The notes under the pieces were generated by a model, which saw nothing but the letters and a program-made list of their open reading frames with translations, was not told the origin of the DNA and searched no databases. A stretch of DNA of 7,516 nucleotides. It comes from CAZJUO01 sp964549245 (GTDB lineage: Bacteria > Patescibacteriota > Patescibacteriia > UBA10025 > JAHIVO01). Where the stretch lies: positions 1 through 7,516 of the forward strand of contig CAZJUO010000060.1 in NCBI GenBank assembly GCA_964549245.1, in the 5' to 3' direction. This document shows positions 1 to 6,467 of the stretch, one piece after another; positions within the stretch are counted from its first letter, which is position 1, and each line of letters opens with the position of its first letter. The translations under genes were made by a program, and so were the position numbers.

Positions 1-13
1 TTTGAACTGGTAC

Positions 14-169
14 TCAACTGTTTTGTTCCTTGATAATATGTTTTTTTTCAAGTATTGCGGTATAGGATACCCCAAAAATAATTAGTAATAATGATACCAA
101 AAGAATTGAGACTAACGCTTCCATAATAGTACTGCCGATATTGCGGTTTTTTATACGATAAAATATCAT
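14..169 (-). CDS. Short type IV prepilin-like protein (51 aa), possibly truncated or frameshifted
   Basis: The 51-codon reading frame starts at an ATG that shares its A with the pilC stop codon (TAATG), so it is probably translated by coupling to pilC. The product has a basic 12-residue leader ending in Gly12, then STIMEALVSILLV. This is a class III prepilin signal, with cleavage after Gly and Glu at +5, followed by one hydrophobic helix (about residues 18-40) and a short charged tail ending in TGA. In the family, a prepilin peptidase cleaves such proteins and they enter the pilus or its tip as minor pilins of PilV/GspI type. Minor pilins normally carry a C-terminal globular domain of 80 or more residues, which is absent here. 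A run of eight A residues (T at 41-48) follows the helix, and the alternative frames stay open to the window edge. A frameshift, slippage or pseudogene is therefore possible. The prepilin identity of the N-terminus is well supported; the true length is uncertain. Confidence 0.65.
   Translation of the reverse strand: MIFYRIKNRNIGSTIMEALVSILLVSLLLIIFGVSYTAILEKKHIIKEQNS
15..31 (-). promoter_or_regulatory. Possible RBS and TTG start of the next pilus-operon gene
   Basis: On the minus strand AAGGA (31 to 27) lies 9 bases before a TTG (17 to 15) that overlaps the prepilin TGA stop as TTGA. This is the only Shine-Dalgarno-like sequence I found before a plausible start in the window. The frame TTG AGT ACC AGT TCA runs off the left edge. 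It could start another minor pilin. Equally, it could simply be the continuation of the short prepilin after a one-base insertion, because the frame is the same. Five codons cannot decide between these. Confidence 0.25.
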
Positions 170-1386
170 TATATTGTCTCAACTAATCCGTACATAGGCA
201 TCAATACGGCCAAGGCCATAACGCCAACTACCGCACCTATTAACAGCATAAGTACGGGTTCAATGATAGAAGAAAGGCCTTCCATAGTCTGTTCTACATC
301 ATCTTCATAAAAAAGCGCGATTTCCTCACTAACGCTGTCTATAGTTCCGCTTTCTTCGCCGATATTAATCATTTGGGTGACAATGGGTGAGAATAATTTT
401 GGATATGATTGCATCGTTTTTGCTATACTGATACCTTTCTTAACTTTTTCTGAAGCATCAAGCATAGCTTTTTTATAATGTACGTTACCTAACGTTTTAG
501 AAATAATTTGTAGGGTTTGGACGATTGGAATGTCAGTTTTCAACAATGAACTAAGTGTTCGGGTAAAACGTGCGGTATTAATTTTTTTAATAATTGCTGA
601 AAGAATAGGCACTTTTAATAAAAATAGATGTAGGTAATATTTACCTTTCTTGGTTTTTCGAATTCTGGTGAGCGCAAAAACTGCTATGATAAGGCCTAGT
701 AATATATATATGCCTTGATTACGCAGGGCGTCGCTAAAGGCTATAAGAACCTTCGTAGGTAAGGGGAGTTCTGCATCAGTTTCGGAGTAAATATCTGTTA
801 GCTGGGGGATAACGGTGATCATCATGACCACGCCAATACCGACCATAGCAACAACGACAACAGAAGGATACATCATAGCAGAACGCACTTTAACTATTAA
901 TCCGTGATCTTTCTTCATTTGATTGGTAAGGTTAATGAGAACATCATCAAGTTTACCGCTGACTTCACCGGCCGCTACCATATTCACAAATAACTCGGAA
1001 AAAATGCGGGGATGCTTAGCCAATGCATTGGAAAAAGAAATACCACTTTCAACATCATGCTGTAATTCGAATATTACGGACTTGAATCGTTTATTGGTAG
1101 ATTGATTGGCCAGTGTTTTTAATGCGGCTGCTAAAGAAAATCCAGTTTTAACCATGACCGAAAGATTCTGGGTAAAAAATATTTTTTGGGTTATCGGGAC
1201 TGAACTAATTTTATTTAAAATATTTTTAAGAGATAATTTATTTTCTTTTTTATCCGCTTTTGCAGACGTCAAAATCAAACCCTTACTCTTCAAATAATCG
1301 GCCAAGGATTTTTCATCCTTCATCCTTATTTTATCTTTGACTAGTTGCCCATCTTGGGTACGCGCGGTGTATTGAAATTCTGGCAT
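169..1386 (-). CDS. pilC: Type IV pilus inner-membrane platform protein PilC (GspF family)
   Basis: The 405-residue product has the usual PilC/GspF length. This protein is the inner-membrane platform that couples the cytoplasmic PilB motor to pilin polymerisation. After a short N-terminal cytoplasmic part (opening MPEFQYTARTQDG, typical of the family) there are two T2SSF domains at about residues 70-193 and 273-396. Each carries the matching internal repeat signature: AAGEVSG at 138-144 and NIGEESG at 341-347. Predicted membrane segments are near 173-194, 223-241 and 376-397. The start is ATG, 5 bases after the pilB stop, with only a weak AAAGAA upstream, so translation probably depends on coupling to pilB. 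The 3' end overlaps the prepilin start as TAATG. The protein looks intact. A type II secretion GspF is the alternative reading, but the neighbours favour a pilus system. Confidence 0.95.
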   Translation of the reverse strand: MPEFQYTARTQDGQLVKDKIRMKDEKSLADYLKSKGLILTSAKADKKENKLSLKNILNKISSVPITQKIFFTQNLSVMVKTGFSLAAALKTLANQSTNKRFKSVIFELQHDVESGISFSNALAKHPRIFSELFVNMVAAGEVSGKLDDVLINLTNQMKKDHGLIVKVRSAMMYPSVVVVAMVGIGVVMMITVIPQLTDIYSETDAELPLPTKVLIAFSDALRNQGIYILLGLIIAVFALTRIRKTKKGKYYLHLFLLKVPILSAIIKKINTARFTRTLSSLLKTDIPIVQTLQIISKTLGNVHYKKAMLDASEKVKKGISIAKTMQSYPKLFSPIVTQMINIGEESGTIDSVSEEIALFYEDDVEQTMEGLSSIIEPVLMLLIGAVVGVMALAVLMPMYGLVETI

Positions 1387-1391
1387 AAAAA

Positions 1392-3140
1392 TTATTCTTT
1401 AGTAGCTCTAAGAACCTCTTCGATAGAGGTAATGCCGTTTTTAGCCTTAATAAAACCATCTTCAATCATTGATAACATGCCGTTATTTTTGGCTTTTTGG
1501 AGTATCGTTTTTTGTGGAGCCTTCTCTATTATCAATTGTGATATTTCATCAGTTACTTCTAATACTTCAAAAATACCTACTCTACCCTTATAACCTGAAT
1601 TGTTGCACTGCTTGCAGCCTTTACCCTGATAAAAAAGGAGAGATTCTATCGGCGTGTCGGCTGATAATATTATCCCCTGTTTTTCTAAAACGTTGAATAT
1701 AGCATCTAAATTTATTTTCTTTTTGAGTTCTTCAATAGCTTTTTTGCTTAAAGTATAGCTATGGATGCAGTTCATGCAGATTTTTCTTACTAAACGTTGT
1801 GCTATAACAACATTAGTAGTAGAAGCGATTAAAAATGGCGGTACCCCCATTTCTTCTAAACGAGGAAGGGTGGTAACAGCGTCGTTAGTATGGAGCGTTG
1901 ATAGGACCAAATGGCCGGTCATAGCGGCATGCGTAGCTATTTCAGCTGTTTCGCCGTCTCGAATTTCACCTACCATAATGATATTTGGATCCTGCCGCAG
2001 GAGTGATCGCAAACCTTGAGCGAAAGTAAAACCAATTTTTGGGTTTACTTGGCTTTGGTTAATGCGCGGCATGCGGTATTCGATAGGGTCTTCGATAGTT
2101 GAGATATTTACAGAAGGGTCATTTAGCATATTCATGAGGGTATATAAGGTGGTTGTCTTACCGCTGCCAGTCGGTCCAGTTACCAAAATCATCCCCTGGG
2201 GTTTTTTTATGTTAAGATTGACCATGTCCAAAGCTTTTAACTGAAAACCAATTTGCTCCAAAGATAATATTTTGGCCGATTCGTTCAGCAGACGCATAAC
2301 AATTTTTTCACCGTCAAAGACTGGAATGATAGAAACACGAAAAGATATTTTATAATCAGAAGTGGATATTTTGAAACGGCCATCTTGGGGTAAACGATGC
2401 TCATCAATCTTTAAATTGGACAGTATTTTAATCCTGGCAATAATGCCGTGCTGCAAATTTTTTGGCAGTCTCATTACCTCTCGCAACAAACCGTCGACTC
2501 GGTATCGAACCATAATATCTTTTTCAGTAGGCTCAATGTGAATGTCGGAAGCTCCTTCAAAGATAGCGTATTCCAATAAGGTATCAACAATGCGGACAAT
2601 GGGAAGGTCTTGGGCTAGCTGTTTCAAGTCTTTTTGTTTGGAGCCGGATAGCTTGCTGTCAGTGGGGATTGCTATGTCCTGCTTGGTAATTTTTTTAAAT
2701 TCGGAAGATAATCCTTTGTGATATTGGGTCAATACTTCTTTGATGCTGGAAGGCGTGGTTATATGGATGCTAATTTTTGTATTGAACTTTTTATTAAGAA
2801 ATTCAATAATTTTCAAATTTTTCGGGTCGGTAGTAGCGATCTTTATTTCATTGGGATTTTTATCAAATGAGACAATTTGATAGGTTTGTACAATGCTTTC
2901 GGGGATAAGCGTTAAAATGTCTTTTCTAATTGTATTTCTTCGCAGATCTATAAAAGGGATCTTATAGTAGTTTCCTATAGATTCATATAATACATTCTCG
3001 GAAATAAGATTTTTTTTAATCAAAAAATCAGCTAAGGTAACTTGATTAGCATTGGTTTTTTTATAGGCCTCCTGTAATTTTTCTTTTGGTATTAAGTCAA
3101 TAGTTTCAAGTATTTTTTTTATTTCGCTATTTGGGATCAT
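1392..3140 (-). CDS. pilB: Type IV pilus assembly ATPase PilB (GspE family)
   Basis: The 582-residue product is the full length of PilB, the hexameric cytoplasmic ATPase that powers pilus extension. An N-terminal MshEN/T2SSE_N-type region (about residues 10-145) is followed by the N2 domain with DIHIEPTEKDIMVRYRVDG near 199-217. The ATPase core follows. It has Walker A GPTGSGKTT (322-330), an Asp box STIEDPIEY (347-355), Walker B around IIMVGEIRDGE (387-397) and a His box TGHLVLSTLHTND (408-420). Paired cysteines CMNC (455-458) and CKQC (509-512) form the zinc-binding element typical of PilB/GspE and absent from PilT. All catalytic motifs are intact. The ATG start has no clear Shine-Dalgarno sequence, but a good promoter lies about 35 bases upstream. 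The gene leads an operon with pilC and a prepilin. No pilT retraction ATPase, pilM or prepilin peptidase gene is in view. Confidence 0.97.
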   Translation of the reverse strand: MIPNSEIKKILETIDLIPKEKLQEAYKKTNANQVTLADFLIKKNLISENVLYESIGNYYKIPFIDLRRNTIRKDILTLIPESIVQTYQIVSFDKNPNEIKIATTDPKNLKIIEFLNKKFNTKISIHITTPSSIKEVLTQYHKGLSSEFKKITKQDIAIPTDSKLSGSKQKDLKQLAQDLPIVRIVDTLLEYAIFEGASDIHIEPTEKDIMVRYRVDGLLREVMRLPKNLQHGIIARIKILSNLKIDEHRLPQDGRFKISTSDYKISFRVSIIPVFDGEKIVMRLLNESAKILSLEQIGFQLKALDMVNLNIKKPQGMILVTGPTGSGKTTTLYTLMNMLNDPSVNISTIEDPIEYRMPRINQSQVNPKIGFTFAQGLRSLLRQDPNIIMVGEIRDGETAEIATHAAMTGHLVLSTLHTNDAVTTLPRLEEMGVPPFLIASTTNVVIAQRLVRKICMNCIHSYTLSKKAIEELKKKINLDAIFNVLEKQGIILSADTPIESLLFYQGKGCKQCNNSGYKGRVGIFEVLEVTDEISQLIIEKAPQKTILQKAKNNGMLSMIEDGFIKAKNGITSIEEVLRATKE

Positions 3141-3211
3141 ATCTTAGTAATTGTTCTCACTAAATACCCATATATTATAGCATATTTAACAATAAAAATC
3201 AAAGTTCCTTA
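3141..3211. other. Intergenic spacer between the glycosyltransferase gene and pilB
   Basis: The 71-base A/T-rich spacer holds the pilB promoter described separately. Next to the glycosyltransferase stop there is a tandem TGA-TAA. No hairpin followed by a T-run is visible, so there is no sign of a terminator, and read-through from the upstream gene into pilB remains possible. Confidence 0.7.
3174..3202 (-). promoter_or_regulatory. Predicted sigma70-type promoter of the pilB-pilC operon
   Basis: On the minus strand a TTGATT -35 box (3202 to 3197) is separated by exactly 17 bases from a perfect TATAAT -10 box (3179 to 3174). Transcription would start near 3167, giving a leader of roughly 27 bases before the pilB ATG. 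The leader has no convincing Shine-Dalgarno sequence. The -35 box lies about 10 bases past the stop codon of the upstream glycosyltransferase. In such A/T-rich DNA chance matches are common, but the spacing and position fit well. Confidence 0.65.
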
Positions 3212-4972
3212 TCACTTCCTAAAATCATATACGTAGATTGAATAACCGATATAATAATCAGGAGAGTAGCTAAGTAACCATTTAAACTTACCGTCTTCTG
3301 ATAATAGGCTGGTAATGCTGATTGCCACCACGCAGTCAATATCATTAAGCCCAGAAAAGTTTGTAGAATCAGGTAGATACCTGTAGTCGATATCGTAATA
3401 ATCAAGATTAGCCTGGCCAAAATAGCTCAAACAGACGTATGAAATATCATTTTTATTCATAAAAGATTTTAATCTTTTTATGTCCTGCCCCCAATCAATA
3501 TTTGAATCAACAAGCAATAGAGGACCCTTTTTTGGACCGCCAAAAAACTCATTGAAATATGCAAGATAGTACGGATATATCAATATCGAAGAGGCTATGT
3601 ACCAAAACAGTAGTACTATGAACAAGGTCCTGGTTATAGGCCTGAAAAATGGAAATTTCAAAAACAAAAAACCGATAGAAACAAAAATAAAAGGATATAT
3701 AACGGCAACATGACGCCAGCCTAAATTGATGTGGCTGCTCATGCTGATAATAAAATAGATAAGCGGTGGTACAACTAAAAAATAAATGTAAAGCGGAAGA
3801 AGGCGTAGGGAACGGCAACTAATCTTATTTATTAGGTACACTAAGAATAAACCCGATAGTGCGCTTAAAAATAATAGTGTAGGGATGGGAGTTTTGGCCA
3901 GTATGGTTATAGGAAAATAATACCACCAGCCAAATTGTGAGTAGTTCCCCAAAAGGTATGATAGGTGGCCGTAATAATTATGCAGGTAAAGATTTTTTAA
4001 GCCAAGAAAATACGTAAATGCCGGAATGGGTATATTATTAGCTATGTAGTTTATTGTATTGCCGCTTAGCGTGCCTGGTTCTGAATATCGTATTAATGCT
4101 TTGTTCAAATCATTTTGGTCGCTAATAAGATCGTTTTCAACAATATAGTCTCTTTGTTGCTGCAATGATTGAATTTCTTGATAGGCCATGGGCTTTTTGA
4201 ATTCAAAACCATAGCTAGCCCAGACTATAGCGTTGGCTATAAAAAACATGATGATAAAGACAAATAAAAAATGCTTAAAATGCTTATTACTTTGTGGGGT
4301 AATTATTTTATGCAATAAAAACAGGATAATGAGAATAGGGATAATGAATACTGCCGAAAATTTGCTGGCCAATGAAAATCCCAAAAAAATAGAGCCGGCT
4401 ATGAGAAAATTCAACTTATTGTACTTGAGGAATTTGTAAAAATAATATATGGTTATAAAGAAGAAGGCGCTAACGCCTATATCGGTAGTTACATAGCGGC
4501 TGTGGGCTATTATGTTCGGTGACAGGCAGTATAGCAAAAGTGCGATAAGTCCTGGTATTGTGCCGAATAATTCTTTGGACCATTTGAAAATATATAAACC
4601 GAGCAATAAACTAAGGAGCATCATCGGCAATCTGCCTAACAATAAAATCGAATCAGCCGAAACGGAATTTTTATATAAAAAATCCTGTGCAAATTGCCAT
4701 TGATTGGCGTTGTGCCAGCTATCGTAGAAAAAAGGAGAAGCCAAATGCTGATCGTAGGCGGCTAGGGGAAAGGCAGATAATTCTTTCAACAGCGGGGGAT
4801 GTTCATTATTCATCCGAAAATCTCGTTTTATTATGTAGCTATAGCCAGCTGATAAATGTACGCCTTCATCAATAGTTTGTGATTCCCGCAGTGAAGTGGT
4901 AATTTCCACGCATAATAAAATAAGCAGTAAAAGCACGACAAAATATTTATAGTAACTATGAACGAAATTCAT
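3212..4972 (-). CDS. GT-C fold membrane glycosyltransferase (GT39/PMT/ArnT-like)
   Basis: The 586-residue protein is strongly hydrophobic, with about ten or more predicted membrane helices (for example 8-24, 108-128, 138-152, 165-181, 188-220, 234-252, 357-380, 391-410, 420-439 and 448-467). It resembles the polyprenyl-phosphate-dependent GT-C transferases of the PMT/ArnT type, which move a sugar from a lipid carrier to protein or lipid on the outer face of the membrane. Supporting motifs are the acidic pair Asp35-Glu36 in the first extracytoplasmic loop, followed by EHPPLLK (57-63), a VTTDIG motif (161-166), and a C-terminal domain containing NIDWGQD (491-497). The length is normal. The substrate cannot be read from the sequence. 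The start is ATG without a Shine-Dalgarno sequence and overlaps the divergent gene's start by 15 bases. A GTG at codon 13 is the only nearby alternative, since the next Met (54) lies past the acidic motif. The gene ends in tandem TGA-TAA stops. Family assignment is fairly firm; specific function is not. Confidence 0.82.
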   Translation of the reverse strand: MNFVHSYYKYFVVLLLLILLCVEITTSLRESQTIDEGVHLSAGYSYIIKRDFRMNNEHPPLLKELSAFPLAAYDQHLASPFFYDSWHNANQWQFAQDFLYKNSVSADSILLLGRLPMMLLSLLLGLYIFKWSKELFGTIPGLIALLLYCLSPNIIAHSRYVTTDIGVSAFFFITIYYFYKFLKYNKLNFLIAGSIFLGFSLASKFSAVFIIPILIILFLLHKIITPQSNKHFKHFLFVFIIMFFIANAIVWASYGFEFKKPMAYQEIQSLQQQRDYIVENDLISDQNDLNKALIRYSEPGTLSGNTINYIANNIPIPAFTYFLGLKNLYLHNYYGHLSYLLGNYSQFGWWYYFPITILAKTPIPTLLFLSALSGLFLVYLINKISCRSLRLLPLYIYFLVVPPLIYFIISMSSHINLGWRHVAVIYPFIFVSIGFLFLKFPFFRPITRTLFIVLLFWYIASSILIYPYYLAYFNEFFGGPKKGPLLLVDSNIDWGQDIKRLKSFMNKNDISYVCLSYFGQANLDYYDIDYRYLPDSTNFSGLNDIDCVVAISITSLLSEDGKFKWLLSYSPDYYIGYSIYVYDFRK

Positions 4973-5347
4973 AACAACAGTTTTGATAAAAGTAAGAAAA
5001 ACTTACTAACAAAATATTTAAAAAATAAATGGGTCGCAATAACTTTATCGTCAGGGGTAATAATGAATGCGGCTAATTGGTTTTTGATTGTGCGAAAGGT
5101 AGGCCCTACCGAAGAGTTGGTGTACCTCCATTATAACATCTACTTTGGCGTTGATCTAATCGGAAGATGGTACCAATTATATATTATGCCATTCATCGGT
5201 ACGCTAATAATTGCACTAAATGCATATATTGGATTTATATTATTCAAACGTGAACCGAGGATTGCGAAATTAATACTGTCAATAAATCTTTTTTTACAAA
5301 TCGTCCTGGTTACCGCCAGCCTTTTAATACTTAGACAAAATAGTTAA
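4958..5347 (+). CDS. Small three-helix membrane protein of unknown function, upstream of mraY
   Basis: The 129-residue protein has a basic, soluble N-terminus (residues 1-24) and three predicted membrane helices at about 25-45, 74-96 and 102-125. Between helices 1 and 2 lies a distinctive stretch, LHYNIYFGVDLIG (57-69), followed by RWYQLY. The shape recalls small uncharacterised membrane proteins I associate with Patescibacteria genomes, but I know of no assigned function. The stop codon is 4 bases before the mraY start, so the two genes are almost certainly co-transcribed and coupled. That suggests a role connected with lipid-linked peptidoglycan precursors or the cell envelope, which is inference only. 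The start ATG lacks a Shine-Dalgarno sequence and overlaps the divergent glycosyltransferase start. A downstream in-frame ATG at codon 36 would cut into helix 1, so the upstream start is preferred. A TATAGT at 4948-4953 is a possible -10 box, but it is so close that the transcript would be essentially leaderless. Confidence 0.8.
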   Translation: MNEIHNNSFDKSKKNLLTKYLKNKWVAITLSSGVIMNAANWFLIVRKVGPTEELVYLHYNIYFGVDLIGRWYQLYIMPFIGTLIIALNAYIGFILFKREPRIAKLILSINLFLQIVLVTASLLILRQNS

Positions 5348-5351
5348 GCCT

Positions 5352-6401
5352 ATGGGTTTTGAAGAAAATTTTGATATTATAAAAATATTTTTATTAACTA
5401 CGATAACGTTTTTGGTTACTATCGGATTAACACCGATATTGACGCATTATTTATTTAAACATAAGCTGGGAAAAAAAATACGTAGTGAAAAGGAAACGCC
5501 AATTTTTTCCAGTTTACATAAATCAAAGTCAGGAACGCCTACCATGGGAGGTATTCTTATCTGGGGTACAGTCTTGTTAGTTTCCGTTTTGTTTTATGTC
5601 CTTTCGAAAGTAGTGCCAATAGAATTTATTCAAAAATTAAATTTCCTAACGCGCCCGCAAACGCTTTTACCGCTGGGAGCTTTAGTAGCTTCTGCTATCG
5701 TTGGGTTATTTGACGATTTTTTAAACATCAGGGAGAAAGGATCGACAAGTGGCGGATTGCGCATGAGGTATAAATTGATTATCTATACAGTGATCGCTAT
5801 TTTTGGGGCGTATTGGTTTTATTATAAACTAGATTGGACAACTATACATTTACCGTTTATCGGTAATTTTGATATCGGTATTTGGTATATACCTATTTTT
5901 GTTTTTATCATTGTAGCAACTTCCTTTTCAGTAAATGAAAGTGACGGTTTAGACGGTCTGGCGGGTGGTATGCTGCTGTTTACATTTGGAGCATACGGTG
6001 CTATAGCATTCGCACAGGGAAAATTTGAGCTAGCAGCGTTTTGCGGAGTTATCATCGGAGCATTGCTGGCATTTTTATGGTTTAACATAAATCCAGCCAG
6101 ATTTTTTATGGGAGATACCGGATCAATGTCACTTGGCGTAACGCTTGGAATCGTAGCTATGCTGACAAATGCCGCGCTGCTGCTGCCTATAATATGCTTT
6201 GTACTGGTTGTTGAATCATTATCGGTTATTGTGCAAATGACATCAAAGAAATTATTCAAAAAAAAGATATTTCTGTCTACGCCTATCCACCACCATTTTG
6301 AGGCAAAAGGCTGGCCAGAGCCAAAGATTGTCATGCGTTTCTGGATTATTGCAGCGGTAACTGCTTTTATTGGGGTGATTTTATTTTTAATTGATAAATA
6401 G
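5352..6401 (+). CDS. mraY: Phospho-N-acetylmuramoyl-pentapeptide-transferase (MraY)
   Basis: MraY is an integral membrane enzyme. It transfers phospho-MurNAc-pentapeptide from UDP to undecaprenyl phosphate on the cytoplasmic face, making lipid I and releasing UMP. The 349-residue length is near the usual 320-360. Family motifs appear in order: KSGTPTMGG (59-67), LFDD with Asp121-Asp122, NESDGLDGLAGG (195-206), FNINPARFFMGDTGS (244-258) with the metal-binding Asp255, and TPIHHHFEAKGW (310-321) with the His triad at 313-315. About ten membrane helices are predicted. The conserved NxxNLTDGLDG block reads FSVNESDGLDG here, so its first Asn is replaced by Phe, while the Asn at 195 and both Asp residues are kept. 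The ATG lies 4 bases after the preceding stop, without a Shine-Dalgarno sequence, so it is probably coupled. The gene ends in TAG. No strong terminator follows. A WecA-type transferase is excluded by the MraY-specific His triad context. Confidence 0.97.
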   Translation: MGFEENFDIIKIFLLTTITFLVTIGLTPILTHYLFKHKLGKKIRSEKETPIFSSLHKSKSGTPTMGGILIWGTVLLVSVLFYVLSKVVPIEFIQKLNFLTRPQTLLPLGALVASAIVGLFDDFLNIREKGSTSGGLRMRYKLIIYTVIAIFGAYWFYYKLDWTTIHLPFIGNFDIGIWYIPIFVFIIVATSFSVNESDGLDGLAGGMLLFTFGAYGAIAFAQGKFELAAFCGVIIGALLAFLWFNINPARFFMGDTGSMSLGVTLGIVAMLTNAALLLPIICFVLVVESLSVIVQMTSKKLFKKKIFLSTPIHHHFEAKGWPEPKIVMRFWIIAAVTAFIGVILFLIDK

Positions 6402-6467
6402 TGCCCCCATTGATACTGCGGGTAGTTTAAAATTGCCCTGTTTTATGGTATAGTAAACAACACTATT
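6402..6467. other. Intergenic spacer between mraY and murD
   Basis: The spacer is 66 bases. It holds the murD promoter described separately. A weak TGCCC/GGGTA pairing with a 13-base loop (about 6402-6425) lies after the mraY stop, but it has no clear T-run and is not a convincing terminator. Confidence 0.6.
6426..6454 (+). promoter_or_regulatory. Predicted extended -10 promoter of murD
   Basis: TTTAAA (6426-6431) and TATAGT (6449-6454) are spaced by 17 bases, and TG at 6446-6447 makes an extended -10 element. The transcript would start near 6461, only about 7 bases before the murD ATG, leaving almost no leader and no room for a Shine-Dalgarno sequence. A short perfect dyad, ATAGT (6450-6454) and ACTAT (6462-6466), flanks the predicted start site. 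It may be chance or a small operator. murD may thus be transcribed separately as well as from the mraY operon. Confidence 0.5.

Noticed and set aside
14..3214. Alternative genetic code with UGA as glycine, as in Gracilibacteria: the only two TGA stops seen end the short prepilin and the glycosyltransferase, and the latter is followed at once by TAA
   Set aside because: More than 2,000 codons of intact genes contain no internal TGA, which would be very unlikely if TGA were a regular glycine codon. All conserved glycines are GGN.
3199..3420. A 73-codon minus-strand frame encoding a hydrophobic two-helix peptide that overlaps the glycosyltransferase C-terminus
   Set aside because: It starts at TTG, is almost wholly inside the glycosyltransferase in another frame, and the glycosyltransferase frame here carries family-like C-terminal sequence. 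Its hydrophobicity is explained by A/T-rich codons read out of frame.
4991..5007. Inverted repeat AGTAAG-AAAAA-CTTACT as a terminator or operator
   Set aside because: The stem is only 6 A/T-rich base pairs inside a coding region, so it is weak on its own. It is kept only as a side note to the divergent-start finding.
5822..6334. A 170-codon antisense frame inside mraY, and a similar 180-codon one inside murD (6485-7027)
   Set aside because: Both lie opposite genes with complete family motifs, and their translations are low-complexity and match no family I know. They are shadows of the sense codons.
6402..6425. Possible terminator after mraY
   Set aside because: The best pairing is 5 bp with a wobble and a 13-base loop, and no T-run follows.
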